Shown: piece after piece, positions 1 through 9,457 of the stretch
Position numbering within the stretch: the stretch's first letter is position 1
Layout: every line of letters starts with the position of its first letter
Origin: Marinobacter sp. SS5-14b
Lineage (GTDB): Bacteria; Pseudomonadota; Gammaproteobacteria; Pseudomonadales; Oleiphilaceae
Direction of reading: 5' to 3'
Length of the DNA: 64,000 bases
Assembly (NCBI RefSeq): GCF_030541005.1
Contig: NZ_JASSVM010000008.1
Coordinates: 62,001-126,000, forward strand
Made by a program: the position numbers and the translations under genes
The notes under the pieces: generated by a model
Told to the model about the DNA's origin: nothing
The model's database searches: none
What the model saw: the letters and a program-made list of their open reading frames with translations, nothing else

Positions 1-1252
1 CAACAACCGCTACGGGCGCGCTACCCAAGGTGGCGAGAAAAATCTGAAACTCTGCCGGAAAGTGTGCCAGACCTGGCAGACCCAGGGATGCAAAGGCCGC
101 CAACACAAATGACCAGCCAAGCATCGGGACCGTCTTGAGCAAGCCGCCGAACTCGCCCATTTCACGGGTATGGGCGCGGTCCTGAATCATGCCCACCAGC
201 AAGAACAGGGCACCGGTGACCAGACCGTGGCTGAACATCTGCAACACGGCACCGTCCAGCGCGACGGTACGCACCGACGGGTCCAGAGTCAGTGCCGCCA
301 CGGCGACGCCGACGATCACATAGCCCATGTGGTTGACCGAGGTATAGGCAACCAGGCGCTTCAGATCACTCTGGGCCAAAGCGGCGAAAGCACCGTAGAG
401 CGCGCTGACGACACCCAAGGTCAGAACAACAAACCCCGCCTCACGGAACGCATCGGGGGTCATTTGCAGGGCGAAGCGGATCAGGCCGTAGGTACCGAAC
501 TTCAGCATGATGCCGGCCAGGATGACACTGCCAACAGTCGGCGCCTGGACGTGCGCGGCAGGCAACCAGGTGTGCAGCGGCACTGCGGGGATCTTTACGG
601 CAAAGGTGATCAGCATGGCCACCAATGCCCACATGGCCGCGGCGCCATCCAATGGCGGATTCTCGATCCAGGCTCGCATGTCGAATGTCGGTTCGGGACT
701 GCCTAGGTAAAGCCCGAGGATAGCGAGCAGAAGCGGCAGACTTCCCAGCAAGGTGTAAATGAAAAACATCAGCGCTGCTCGCTGCCTGTCCTCATGTCCC
801 CACCCGGCGATCATGAAATACATGGAGACAAGGGAAACCTCGAAGAAGACGTAGAACAGGATACCGTCGAGGGCTGTAAAGGTACCGATAGACGCAGTTT
901 CCAGAAGAAGTACCAGAGCAATATAGGCGCGCGGACGTTCACGAAGCGACGACGCATAGATCACAGCAACCAGGAAAAGAACGGCGCTCAACAGCACCAA
1001 AGGCAGACTGATCCCATCAACTCCCACCCGGTAGGCGGCACCGATGGCCGGTATCCATTGCAGCTCTTCGACCTGGGAAAAGCCTGCACCGCTCGCACCC
1101 TGAAACCACATGGACAGAGCACCGATCAGTGTAAGGGCGGCGGTAATAATCGCTATGACGTGTACCGTACGCGTTGCGGGCTTCGGAAGACACAGAATCA
1201 GCACCGCGCCGACCAGCGGCAAAAACAGGGTGAGCGAGACAAGTGGTAACAT
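1..1252 (-). CDS. NuoM-like proton-channel subunit of a complex I-like operon, 3' end outside the window
   Basis: Reading the minus strand from ATG at 1252 gives about 417 residues with no stop before the window edge, so the C-terminus (perhaps 70-90 residues) is missing. The start is supported by AGAGGAAA just upstream and by a 15-bp gap after the NuoL-like gene. Many hydrophobic helices are seen. The hallmarks of NuoM antiporter-like subunits are present: the FFEVSLVSMYF segment with the channel glutamate, and AVKIPAVPLHTWLP with the channel lysine. In known complex I this subunit moves protons or ions through the membrane arm. It is the last visible gene of the operon; a NuoN-like gene may lie beyond the edge. 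Family assignment is firm, function in this variant complex is inferred. Confidence 0.9.
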   Translation of the reverse strand, partial: MLPLVSLTLFLPLVGAVLILCLPKPATRTVHVIAIITAALTLIGALSMWFQGASGAGFSQVEELQWIPAIGAAYRVGVDGISLPLVLLSAVLFLVAVIYASSLRERPRAYIALVLLLETASIGTFTALDGILFYVFFEVSLVSMYFMIAGWGHEDRQRAALMFFIYTLLGSLPLLLAILGLYLGSPEPTFDMRAWIENPPLDGAAAMWALVAMLITFAVKIPAVPLHTWLPAAHVQAPTVGSVILAGIMLKFGTYGLIRFALQMTPDAFREAGFVVLTLGVVSALYGAFAALAQSDLKRLVAYTSVNHMGYVIVGVAVAALTLDPSVRTVALDGAVLQMFSHGLVTGALFLLVGMIQDRAHTREMGEFGGLLKTVPMLGWSFVLAAFASLGLPGLAHFPAEFQIFLATLGSAPVAVV

Positions 1253-1267
1253 GAATATGGGTTTCCT

Positions 1268-3166
1268 CTAAAAGCTCGTCGATGAAGCAAAAAGCAGAAC
1301 AGCCAATGTGACGGCGATTGCGACCGCACTGATCGCCAGGCTGTGGTGGATGAGGCCGCTTTGGAGGTTTCGGGCTCGTGCACCCAGTGCACGCACAGCC
1401 GCCACCAGGGCGAAAATCAGGCCGTCGATACGGCGTTCATCTCCAAACCGCACGTAGGTCGCGACCCTCAGGCTCACTCTGCCCACGCAAAGCACAATCT
1501 TGAACAAGCCCCGCTCCGTTCGCTCGCCCGCAGAGGCAAGGAAGAGACCGGCGCGCCCAAGAGAAAGCACAGCTTCATACAGACGCCCTTCCAAACGCTC
1601 ACATCCTCGGGCTACAGCCATTGCTGGCCTACCGACCCAGACCGTAAGCCCACCGCCAACGGAAAGTCCGCGTCGCGCCCACGGATAGACCGGACCTAGC
1701 AGGCGGGGAGCCGGCACGAGCCAGCCCAGGCCGAGGCCACACGCGGCAGCAAGAAGCCCGAGGAGCACGGCCAATGTGCCTGCGGTGACGGCGGGCAGAT
1801 CAAGAACGGCCTCGATGGGGCCGAAGGCCAGGCCGAGAATCGTGGCAGGGACCGCCAACCCCCAAATGCCCACGCGCATCCAGGCACTACCGGCAACCGG
1901 TCGGGTTTCGCCGGAGCCTCGCCACAGCAGGCACAAGGCCCGGGCCATATAGCCGCCGGTCAGCAGGGTACCGGCCAGCGCCAGGGGGCCGAGCCAGGCG
2001 GCACCCTGCGCAGACAGGGCGGCGGCGATTACCGCATCCTTGGAGAAGAACCCACTCAGTGGCGGGATACCGGCCAGTGCCAGCGCTGCCAGCGCAAAGC
2101 CGGCAAAAGTCCAGGGTCTGTCACGACCAACCCCCTCCAACTGATCGAACCCGGTACCCCCGCGAGCATGCTGGAAGTCGCCGGCGGCAAGAAACAGGGT
2201 GCTCTTGATGGCTGCATGGGCGAGCAAATGCATGAGAGCCGCCAGCGGAACGCCGGCTCCAACCGCAACCAGCATCAAGCCATATTGACTGGCAGTGGAA
2301 GCCGCGAGCAGGCGTTTGAGATCACGCTCGGCAAGTGCAATAACCCCGGCTGCCACCGTGGTAACGCCGCCGACAAGTCCGACGACGAGCAACACCTCGG
2401 GTGTCAGCAGCGGGGCCGAACGGATCAGCAGGATGGCACCCGCCGCCACCAGCGTGGCCGAGTGCAGCAGCGCCGAGACCGGTGTCGGCCCCGCCATGGC
2501 ACGCATAAGCCAGTCCTGCAAGGGGACCTGGGCCGACTTACCCATGGCGGCCAGTAGCAACAAAAGCCCCGCGGCGGTCGAGGCACTGCCGCCGGCCTCC
2601 AGGGAGGCGGCAATCTCGCCGGTACCGGCCGACCCAATCAGCATAAATACCGCCACGTACAAACCCAGATCGGCGCTACGAGTGTAGAGGAAAGCGCGAC
2701 CGGCGGCATCCGCGGCCTCGGGTCGCTGGAACCAGAAGCCAATCAGCAGGTAACTGCACAAACCGATCAATTCCCAGGCCGCCAGCAACAGAACCCAGTC
2801 GCCGGACAGCACCAGCGCCTGCATGGCAGCCAGGAACAGGGACATTACGGCGTAGAAACGGCACAGGCCGGACTCCCGCTTCATATAACCAACTGCATAA
2901 ATCAGCACGAACGTGCCTACGGTGGCCACCGCCACCGTCAACAGCGCTTCCAGAGGTCCGGCAACCATTCGAAGCGGCATGTCTGGCAGCCCCGGCAGAA
3001 GCAGGGTTTCGGCCTGCCCGCCGGCGACCCGGGTCAGTAACCATAGACTGCCGCCCAGACTCAACGTCGCCCCGCCGAGAACCAGCGCCGTGGAGCCCCG
3101 GCGCAGGACCAGCAACGCCATGGCCGCGATCAGCGGTGGCATTATCGGTAGAAGCACTGCACTCAT
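1268..3166 (-). CDS. NuoL-like proton-channel subunit of a complex I-like operon
   Basis: 632 residues, close to the usual 610-ish of NuoL with a somewhat long C-terminus. Visible motifs are WELIGLCSYLLIGFW (channel glutamate), MGKSAQVPLQDWL (channel lysine) and GPTPVSALLHSAT, all diagnostic of the NuoL/MrpA antiporter-like fold. It starts inside the end of the NuoK-like gene (4-bp overlap), so translation is probably coupled. The C-terminal 130 residues contain further amphipathic or membrane segments, as in the NuoL lateral helix. The retained charged channel residues suggest it can still conduct protons or sodium. In this operon it is not accompanied by any NADH-oxidising subunit. Confidence 0.93.
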   Translation of the reverse strand: MSAVLLPIMPPLIAAMALLVLRRGSTALVLGGATLSLGGSLWLLTRVAGGQAETLLLPGLPDMPLRMVAGPLEALLTVAVATVGTFVLIYAVGYMKRESGLCRFYAVMSLFLAAMQALVLSGDWVLLLAAWELIGLCSYLLIGFWFQRPEAADAAGRAFLYTRSADLGLYVAVFMLIGSAGTGEIAASLEAGGSASTAAGLLLLLAAMGKSAQVPLQDWLMRAMAGPTPVSALLHSATLVAAGAILLIRSAPLLTPEVLLVVGLVGGVTTVAAGVIALAERDLKRLLAASTASQYGLMLVAVGAGVPLAALMHLLAHAAIKSTLFLAAGDFQHARGGTGFDQLEGVGRDRPWTFAGFALAALALAGIPPLSGFFSKDAVIAAALSAQGAAWLGPLALAGTLLTGGYMARALCLLWRGSGETRPVAGSAWMRVGIWGLAVPATILGLAFGPIEAVLDLPAVTAGTLAVLLGLLAAACGLGLGWLVPAPRLLGPVYPWARRGLSVGGGLTVWVGRPAMAVARGCERLEGRLYEAVLSLGRAGLFLASAGERTERGLFKIVLCVGRVSLRVATYVRFGDERRIDGLIFALVAAVRALGARARNLQSGLIHHSLAISAVAIAVTLAVLLFASSTSF

Positions 3167-3474
3167 CCTTTCAGGTCCCCGGCTTCTTCCATTTCAACCG
3201 AGCCCTTGGCCCGGAAACGCGCAATCGCGACACCGAAGCCAACCGCCATTTCGACCGCCATGACGGTCATCACCACCAGCACGAACATCTGGCCGGAGTA
3301 GCTTTCGGGGTGCAGAAAACGCCAGAAGGCGACCAGGTTCACCAACGCGCCCGCAAGAATCAGCTCCACCCCCATCATGATCATAACCAGATTGGTCTGG
3401 GACAACGCGCCATAAACACCAATACCGAACAGGATTGCACCGGTTACAAGCGCCACGATCAGGACGAGAGTCAT
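3163..3474 (-). CDS. NuoK-like membrane subunit
   Basis: 103 residues, the normal size of NuoK, with three predicted membrane helices. The second helix carries MMGVELILAGALVNLV, matching the conserved glutamate-bearing helix of NuoK. A second membrane glutamate is seen in VMAVEMAVG. Both acidic residues are known to matter for proton transfer in complex I, so this subunit looks functional. It overlaps its neighbours by 4 bp at each end (ATGA type), which fixes its start. Confidence 0.92.
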   Translation of the reverse strand: MTLVLIVALVTGAILFGIGVYGALSQTNLVMIMMGVELILAGALVNLVAFWRFLHPESYSGQMFVLVVMTVMAVEMAVGFGVAIARFRAKGSVEMEEAGDLKG

Positions 3475-4007
3475 TCCGTATCCTCCTTGTCAGCAATATT
3501 GGCCGTCGTTTGCACCGGTATCGCCACCGCCGTGGCCGCAATCATCGCGGTCAGGATAGTGATACCGGCGGTTTCGAAGATCAGCATGGAACGACCCAGC
3601 AATTCCATGCCCAGCGCCCGTGTCTGCATCGCCGCATCCGGCGCCTCGGCCGTTACAGGTCCCCAATCGGCCCAAAACGCGACCACTATCGCAACACCGG
3701 CAGCGACCACGCCAGCGCCAATTGAAAAGCGCTTCTGGTGGGTCATATCCATGCCCCCCATCCCGCCCGGGTCCATCATGAACATCACCATGAAAATGGC
3801 CATGATGCTCATCTCCGTCGCCATCATCATGATCTGCAGCACGCCCAGGAATTCGGTCTGCATCGCCAGGAACATGCAGCCGACGGCAGTCTGAGAAAAC
3901 AACAGCGCCAGCGCGGAACGCACCATGGACGATGTGCGAAACACCACCACGCCGAAGCCGATGGCGGCCAGCCCGAAAACGGCAACAAAAAAAGCCTGAG
4001 CGTACAT
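3471..4007 (-). CDS. NuoJ-like membrane subunit
   Basis: The start chosen is ATG at 4007, which overlaps the NuoH stop as TAATG; longer readings begin inside NuoH. This gives 178 residues beginning [12 protein letters not shown], the usual NuoJ length and topology. A Met-rich stretch (LQIMMMATEMSIMAIFMVMFMMD) covers the third helix and is followed by a Met/Gly-rich loop PGGMGGMDMTHQ. NuoJ forms part of the membrane arm next to NuoK. The extra methionines may simply be compositional, but in a copper island they are worth noting. Confidence 0.88.
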   Translation of the reverse strand: MYAQAFFVAVFGLAAIGFGVVVFRTSSMVRSALALLFSQTAVGCMFLAMQTEFLGVLQIMMMATEMSIMAIFMVMFMMDPGGMGGMDMTHQKRFSIGAGVVAAGVAIVVAFWADWGPVTAEAPDAAMQTRALGMELLGRSMLIFETAGITILTAMIAATAVAIPVQTTANIADKEDTE

Positions 4008-4903
4008 TATGGAACCACCAGAACCAGTAAACCCACAACAATGATATTGAGCAGTGCCAGGGGAATCCCCAAGGTCCAGCACCACCGCATCAGATCCGCC
4101 TCGCGAATGCGCGGCAGATAGCGACCGGCCAGGAGCATCGACACGGCCACGGCCAGGGTCTTGATCAGGCTCCAGGCCCAGGGAGGCAGCAGCGGCCCAT
4201 GCCAGCCGCCGAGGTAGAACACCGTGGTCGCGGAAGCCAGCGTGATCACCAGCGTCAGCCTGGCCAGGCGCAACACCCCCAGGCGCACGCCGGTGTATTC
4301 CGCGTCCACACCCCCGCCCAGTTCCCCGGGTGCGGTTGGCAGATCAAAAGGCGCACGAAACGCCAGCGCCATGGCGGCAATGAAAAACAGCACGAAACCA
4401 AGCGGCTGATAGACAATGTTCCACAAGCCGTCTTGGGAGCCAACGATCACCGTGGTCACCAGGGATTCGGCGCGCATCGCCACCGCAGTGATGGGCATGA
4501 CAATAAGCATGGCGTAGGCGATGAGCTGGCCAAGGAATCGCCAGCCGCCGATCATGGCGTAGGCGCCATTCGGGCCCCAGCCGGCCATGATCAGCGCCAC
4601 CAGCACATAGGCAAGCGCCGCGTTGATGAACAGCGCACCGGTAGCCAGATCCGCGATCACCAGGGTCGGCGCCAGAGGCAGAACCGCCGCGCCAAGCACC
4701 GCGACGATCAGCAGTAGCACCGGCGCCGTCTCGAAAAAGACCCGGTCCGGCGTGCGCGGTACAATGGATTCACGACCGAGGTGCGCCAGGCCGCTGAGTA
4801 GGGGCGCGGCCGGACGCAGGCGGCCCGTTGTCGTCCAGCCCTCGACCACGGCGAGCAGCCAGACGCTACCAAGCAACGCAAGCAACACGATGACGAAGTT
4901 CAC
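4007..4903 (-). CDS. NuoH-like membrane subunit
   Basis: 298 residues, a little shorter than typical NuoH (about 325), with eight or so membrane helices. The NuoH signature loop is recognisable as [16 protein letters not shown] followed by DAEYTGVR; canonical NuoH has RAPFDLPEAEQELVAG and TEYSGM. One acidic residue of the signature has therefore become threonine. NuoH anchors the quinone module to the membrane arm. It overlaps the fused B/D gene by 4 bp upstream and the NuoJ-like gene by 1 bp downstream, so the operon is compact. Confidence 0.9.
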   Translation of the reverse strand: MNFVIVLLALLGSVWLLAVVEGWTTTGRLRPAAPLLSGLAHLGRESIVPRTPDRVFFETAPVLLLIVAVLGAAVLPLAPTLVIADLATGALFINAALAYVLVALIMAGWGPNGAYAMIGGWRFLGQLIAYAMLIVMPITAVAMRAESLVTTVIVGSQDGLWNIVYQPLGFVLFFIAAMALAFRAPFDLPTAPGELGGGVDAEYTGVRLGVLRLARLTLVITLASATTVFYLGGWHGPLLPPWAWSLIKTLAVAVSMLLAGRYLPRIREADLMRWCWTLGIPLALLNIIVVGLLVLVVP

Positions 4904-6804
4904 GAGATCACCTCCCAGGGCGAAAGGTCAAGTGATCCGACCGCCACCAGTGCGTCGCCCAGTTCCCGGCCCTCGACAAGCTTTGCGACCAGGCCGATAT
5001 GGTGACTGCAGGCGGTGTCCAACCTGTAGGATTTCACCTGGCCGTGTTCCAGAATCAGGCTCAGTTGAGCCTCGCCGCGCGGGGTTTCCACGGTGGCCTC
5101 ACCGGTGCCTGATCCACGCCCGATGTTTCGCAAAACAGGTAGCCCCGGCTCCCCGGTTGCCTTGATGTAGTCGAGGCTCGTGATGATTTCGTCCAGGCGC
5201 TGCCACAGGCGCGCCCAGGCATCTCCGGCGTCGTCAGCAGCGCGCGCCACGGGGCCACTCAGGCCCGCAGTGCCCGATGGCAGTACGCCGATCCCCTTCA
5301 ATCGCGATTTGAGCAAAGGCGTTCGCCCAAGACGAGCCGCCAATGCCTGCAGAGCGGGCGTCAGTTCCACAAGCCGTTTTCCACTGGCGCGGCGGATCTC
5401 CAGTTGCAGGGTTGCGGCACGATCCGTCAACCAGGCGAAGCCGAGCTGGCGCCCCGTTTGCGCCAGCCAACCCAGGTGACTGGCGATGCGCTCACATTCA
5501 AGCGCCACAGCCCGGGCCTGATCGGTTGCCGAATCGTTCTCCAGACCAGCCGCCCGCTCGATTGCCAGGCAGGCCAGCAGTCGGTAGCTCACGCTGGCCA
5601 GTGGCATGGCCGACGCCAGGCGCTCGATAAAGGTCTCGGCGTCGATCTCCTTGCCTTCTTCACTCTCATTGATCATGCCCACCAAGGATGTGGCCTGTCC
5701 TTCTGTTACGCCGTCACCGTCAAGAGTCAGCGTCAACTTGAGCCCACCAGGCAGACCGGGGAAAACCGGACCGAACGGCACCTCCATCCAGTCCATCGCC
5801 AACCCGTCGGCGCTACGAGGCAGGTCCTTGGTCACTTCAATCATGGACATGAATCCCGAGGCGCCGTGGTCATGCCCACCATGATCATGACCACTATGAC
5901 CGTGACCTACATGATCATGGCCACCATGTTCGTGGCTATCATGACCGTGCTCACTGTGATCATGCCCCGAATTTTTCTCCTCCGCGTCGCCGTCGGACTC
6001 ATCGTGCTGGTGCTTGTGTCCGTGATCATGATGGTTTTCGTGCGAGTGCTGATGACCCTCGTGCTGCTCATGATCGTGCTCATGCGAATCATGATGGTCA
6101 TGGCAGTGACCATGATCGTGTTCGTGTTCATGGTGTTCGTGCTGCTGCGCATGATCATGATGCTGGTGTTCGTGCTCATGATGCTGGTGTTCGTGCTCAT
6201 GGTGCCGGTGCTCGCGATGATCGTGCCCATGGTCATGCTCGGGGGCCGGCTCCCCTGCCTCCCGGGCGACCAGGTCCATGCCACACTTGGGGCAACTACC
6301 CGGCTCGTTCTGGACAACTTCCGGGTGCATGGGGCAGACATACTCGATTCTGGCGTGCAGAACAGGGGCGTCGAAATCCTCGGGGGAGTCTGAGAATGCG
6401 CCCTTGGCCAGCGCGCGCTTCAACCAGTCAACCGCGTCGATCAGGCCGGCTTGCGAAACACCCGCGGAAAAATCAGCGTCCGGTAGCGTTGACGGCGTCT
6501 GTCCGCCCAAATTGACAATGGCTCGCGGCCTCGGCATCTGCGCATAGAGCACCGCCACGGCCTCGTTCATTTTCTCTGAAAGCTCGCCGATAATCAGGAG
6601 CACGCTCGCATCGCGAGGTGTCGCGGTGATGCGCATACCTGCCGCTGTCACATCCAGGCCATGGGACAGTGCCACTTCAGGCCCCGGGACGATCAGGCAG
6701 CTCAGGTTGCCCGCGAGGGCCCGGGAAACCCACTTCTGAAGTACCGTGAACCGCTCCTGCCGCTGGCGCGCGCCCGTAATGCTCATTGTCGGGTCAGAAG
6801 TCAT
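4900..6804 (-). CDS. NuoB-like / heavy-metal-binding / His-rich / NuoD-like fusion protein
   Basis: 634 residues in four parts. Residues about 15-135 resemble NuoB ([36 protein letters not shown]), but only one of the four N2-cluster cysteines, Cys36, is left. Residues 154-178 form a heavy-metal-binding motif, YVCPMHPEV then [10 protein letters not shown], as found in copper-efflux proteins. Residues 190-313 are dominated by His with Asp, Glu and Gly. Residues 320-634 resemble NuoD ([41 protein letters not shown]), yet the quinone-site GPxHP is GPVFP. The start has 4-bp overlap with the NuoA-like gene. Known complex I uses NuoB and NuoD to carry electrons to quinone; here that seems impossible, so a metal-linked role is inferred. 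This fusion is not one I recognise from described complexes. Confidence 0.85.
   Translation of the reverse strand: MTSDPTMSITGARQRQERFTVLQKWVSRALAGNLSCLIVPGPEVALSHGLDVTAAGMRITATPRDASVLLIIGELSEKMNEAVAVLYAQMPRPRAIVNLGGQTPSTLPDADFSAGVSQAGLIDAVDWLKRALAKGAFSDSPEDFDAPVLHARIEYVCPMHPEVVQNEPGSCPKCGMDLVAREAGEPAPEHDHGHDHREHRHHEHEHQHHEHEHQHHDHAQQHEHHEHEHDHGHCHDHHDSHEHDHEQHEGHQHSHENHHDHGHKHQHDESDGDAEEKNSGHDHSEHGHDSHEHGGHDHVGHGHSGHDHGGHDHGASGFMSMIEVTKDLPRSADGLAMDWMEVPFGPVFPGLPGGLKLTLTLDGDGVTEGQATSLVGMINESEEGKEIDAETFIERLASAMPLASVSYRLLACLAIERAAGLENDSATDQARAVALECERIASHLGWLAQTGRQLGFAWLTDRAATLQLEIRRASGKRLVELTPALQALAARLGRTPLLKSRLKGIGVLPSGTAGLSGPVARAADDAGDAWARLWQRLDEIITSLDYIKATGEPGLPVLRNIGRGSGTGEATVETPRGEAQLSLILEHGQVKSYRLDTACSHHIGLVAKLVEGRELGDALVAVGSLDLSPWEVIS
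5866..6237 (-). repeat. Segment encoding the histidine-rich metal-binding tract of the fusion protein
   Basis: This stretch encodes residues 190-313 of the fusion protein. It is built of short imperfect units such as HEHQHH, HDHGH and GHDHGG, with 60 or so histidines. The DNA shows matching repetition of catgatc and cgtgctcatg-type words. Such tracts bind Cu, Zn, Ni or Co in known chaperones and transporters. Repeat slippage may make its length variable between strains. Confidence 0.9.
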
Positions 6805-7166
6805 TGCCGCCTCAATGCCCCCTGACTCCAGCCGTAGAGCAAACCAAGAAAGAGAATGGCAAGGAACACCCCCATGTCATACAAAGCAACCAGCCCTACT
6901 TCCCTGTATACAACTGCCCAGGGGTACATAAATGCCATTTCCATGTCGAAGGCCAGAAAGAGCAGCGCGTAGCCGTAGTACCGTGCGTGATAGCGGCCCC
7001 AGACCGGGTCCCGTGACAACACTCCGGAACTCGCTGGCACGTCCTTGCCCGGCTCCCGACGCGTCGGGCCCATGGCACGGGCAATCCCAAACAGGGCCAA
7101 AACCGTAGCTGCGATGCCAAGCACCAAGGCAAGCAGCAGACCGTACTGCTCCAAAATACTCATCAT
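6801..7166 (-). CDS. NuoA-like membrane subunit
   Basis: 121 residues with three membrane helices, the normal NuoA layout. The conserved segment [18 protein letters not shown] and PWAV matches NuoA. The loop between helices 1 and 2 normally holds the YECG motif with a switch cysteine; here it reads [13 protein letters not shown], so the cysteine is gone. It is the first gene of the operon; GAGGATT precedes the ATGATG start. No clear sigma-70 promoter stands out in the 150 bp upstream, which leave room for one before the next gene ends at 7315. Confidence 0.88.
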   Translation of the reverse strand: MMSILEQYGLLLALVLGIAATVLALFGIARAMGPTRREPGKDVPASSGVLSRDPVWGRYHARYYGYALLFLAFDMEMAFMYPWAVVYREVGLVALYDMGVFLAILFLGLLYGWSQGALRRQ

Positions 7167-7314
7167 CCAATCCTCAAGTCGCGCAACGGAGTCTGCACTC
7201 CGATAGCGTTCTCCAGAGACAAGATCAATATGCCCTTAACTCGCTTCTTGGTTCCGCATGGGCGAACCGTACTTCCCGAGCAAACAGAGGCTAAAAACTC
7301 ACCCGCAGATATCC

Positions 7315-7731
7315 TTACTCCAGTCCATGATGCTTCCCTTCATATACCTTGACGTTCCTTATCTTGCCTCCCTCATTGAGCAATTCGAAATCATTTCCAG
7401 ACAAAGGCTTTATCTTGTTACAGGAATAGTCGCGACCATAGACAGATGTGCAAAATTTACCGTCTTTGACCTCCCATCTTCCGATATAGTGGGTAAGGTT
7501 TCCCTGCTGTTCGCGATATTTGGTCATTCCATAGATCGAACCATCAGGATCATAGTACTCATGAAAAGTTCGAGTGCGAAAATTGTCCTGAGCATCTCGG
7601 AATTCCATTTGCACCGTGTTTCCGACGACAACATCTGCGACACCTTCGCCAGAAAGAACTTCTTCAGCGTGCAAAAATGGCGCTTGCAAAAAAGTCAAAA
7701 ATACGAACAGTTTAAAATTTATTGCTTTCAT
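7315..7731 (-). CDS. Small secreted protein of unknown function
   Basis: 138 residues. The N-terminus MKAINFKLFVFLTFLQAPFLHA is a Sec signal peptide with a probable cut after HA, so the mature protein is periplasmic. The mature part contains many aromatic residues and two cysteines (KFCTSVYG and DYSCNKI) that could form a disulfide. GGGAG lies at a good distance from the ATG. I do not recognise the family; the beta-rich look and position between complex I-like genes and copper genes are the only context. It is probably transcribed with its minus-strand neighbours, but the gaps of more than 100 bp on both sides allow its own promoter. Confidence 0.65.
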   Translation of the reverse strand: MKAINFKLFVFLTFLQAPFLHAEEVLSGEGVADVVVGNTVQMEFRDAQDNFRTRTFHEYYDPDGSIYGMTKYREQQGNLTHYIGRWEVKDGKFCTSVYGRDYSCNKIKPLSGNDFELLNEGGKIRNVKVYEGKHHGLE

Positions 7732-7844
7732 CTGGTTATCTCCCAGTTTCTTTCAATTATTGTGATCACACGAACAACAGCCTTAAGTCGTATCGTAGGA
7801 TTGTGAAGAAAGCTCAATGTATCAATTGCATTACAACAGTCCAC

Positions 7845-8063
7845 TTATTTTCCACTCCGCTCAACTGGCCAGTCACTAAAAGCGATGAAGTAGAGCAAAA
7901 CCAGATTGACGATGGGGATAAGTATCAAGACCCCCATCCACCCCGGATATCCCGTGCGCTGGCAGATACGCCAGGCCGGTATCACTACCACAATGCCAAT
8001 CACCAGCATCCAGAGCCAGTGACCTGCCCACATTGTGTTGCCAAACATATCACCTTCCATCAC
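7845..8063 (-). CDS. Small two-helix membrane protein
   Basis: 72 residues starting at GTG 8063 (an ATG follows directly) with GGGAGG upstream. Two hydrophobic segments, about residues 15-33 and 43-61, separate a short loop QRTGYPGWMG. The pattern of helix, GYPGW-type loop, helix with PIVNLVLLYFIAFSDWP is shared by many small uncharacterised inner-membrane proteins. No catalytic residue is visible. It may act as a small helper of a membrane complex in this metal island, which is only inference. Confidence 0.6.
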   Translation of the reverse strand: MMEGDMFGNTMWAGHWLWMLVIGIVVVIPAWRICQRTGYPGWMGVLILIPIVNLVLLYFIAFSDWPVERSGK

Positions 8064-8090
8064 GGTGCTGTCCTCCCGGTTGACTACTGA

Positions 8091-9446
8091 TTAGTGGTGA
8101 TCATGGGCATGAGATTCATCATGTCCCGAATGTCCGGTTTCCTGGAACCTTTTCAGAAAAAACTGCTCTGCTGCCGCAATAACAACCATCGTGCCAACCG
8201 CAACGCCAATCACAAACGGGTCAGAGTTCAGTTTGACCCAGACAAAACCTCCAAGTACGAGCAAATCCAGGAGGATAGCAACCGCTGGCACCCATGCCTT
8301 TGCCTTCACATCGCCGCGTAAATAACGAAGGACTCCCCAGTGAATGGCAATATCCATTACCAAATAGAACACGATACCTAGTGCTGCAATCCGGGAGAGA
8401 TCAAAGAAAGCCGTCAGAACCAGTCCCAGAACCACGGTGTAAACCAGCGTGTGCTTTTGGATACTGCCCGGCATACCGAAATGACGATGGGGAACCAGCC
8501 TCATTTCGGTTAACATCGCAAGCATCCGTGAGACCGCAAAAATACTGGCCAGAATGCCGCCGGCGGTTGCCATCATGGCAATGGCAACCGTGAACCAGAC
8601 CGCGTACTCTCCCAGAGCTGGGCGCGCTGCGGCAGCAAGCGAATAGTCCTGCGTTTCGATGATTTCAGCCAGCGACAGGTTACTGGCCACAGCAAAACCA
8701 ACCAGGGTGTAAATTACCACGCAGGCCGCGATGGAAATAATGATGGCTCGCCCTACATTCCGCTTGGGATCTATCACTTCGGAACCGCTGTTAGTGATCG
8801 TAGTGAAGCCCTTGAAGGCGAGTATTCCAAGTGCCGTTGCACCCAGGAAATTACCCGTTGCTCCGGCTTCGCCCGTGCTTGAAAAGTCGACCAACAGACT
8901 GTCGGCAACCCATACACCCACGACCCCGAAAATCAGTATGCCTCCGATCTTCAGGATGCCTATGAAGGAGGCCACCCCCTGAATCATTCGGTTACCGAGC
9001 AGGTTGATCAGAAACGCTGCCAGGATCAGGGACACGCCGAGAATGGGCACCATGCGACCGCTTTCATCGCCACCGAACAGCTGCATGGTGTAGGAACCGA
9101 AAGTACGCGCGAGGAAGCTCTGGGCGATCACCATCGAGAAATACATCAGCAAGGCGTTGAACGCGGTCGGCAGCCGATTGCCATAGGCTTTGTAAAGGTA
9201 CATGCCAATGCCCCCGGCTGACGGCCAGGCATTGGAAATCTTGACGTAGGAATAAGAACTGAAGCTGACGATCACCGCGGCCGCCAGAAACGCCAACGGG
9301 AAAAGAACCCCCGTCATCTGCGCCATTTGCCCGGTAAGGGCAAAGATACCGGCGCCGATCATGACGCCGGTACCCAGCATAACGGTTCCCGTGAGGGTGA
9401 GACTGCCTTCCTTGTAGCGAGTAGTTCTGTCCTGCTCCGTGCTCAT
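8091..9446 (-). CDS. APC-superfamily amino acid/polyamine permease with a His-rich C-terminal tail
   Basis: 451 residues with about 12 membrane helices. The N-terminal GTVMLGTGVMIGAGIFALTG is the substrate-binding unwound helix motif of APC permeases. The family exchanges or imports amino acids, polyamines or cations. The last residues, GHSGHDESHAHDHH, form a metal-binding-like tail not usual for the family. The gene lies 11 bp after the preceding unknown gene, with no terminator between, inside a run of copper genes. A role in moving a metal-chelating amino acid or the metal itself is possible but not shown. Confidence 0.8.
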   Translation of the reverse strand: MSTEQDRTTRYKEGSLTLTGTVMLGTGVMIGAGIFALTGQMAQMTGVLFPLAFLAAAVIVSFSSYSYVKISNAWPSAGGIGMYLYKAYGNRLPTAFNALLMYFSMVIAQSFLARTFGSYTMQLFGGDESGRMVPILGVSLILAAFLINLLGNRMIQGVASFIGILKIGGILIFGVVGVWVADSLLVDFSSTGEAGATGNFLGATALGILAFKGFTTITNSGSEVIDPKRNVGRAIIISIAACVVIYTLVGFAVASNLSLAEIIETQDYSLAAAARPALGEYAVWFTVAIAMMATAGGILASIFAVSRMLAMLTEMRLVPHRHFGMPGSIQKHTLVYTVVLGLVLTAFFDLSRIAALGIVFYLVMDIAIHWGVLRYLRGDVKAKAWVPAVAILLDLLVLGGFVWVKLNSDPFVIGVAVGTMVVIAAAEQFFLKRFQETGHSGHDESHAHDHH

Positions 9447-9457
9447 CTAACCTCCAG

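Noticed and set aside
5404..6393. Long plus-strand frame (329 residues) opposite the fusion gene
   Set aside because: It is the antisense of the His-rich tract, giving a Met/Val/Ile-rich artefact; the minus frame has motifs and coupling.
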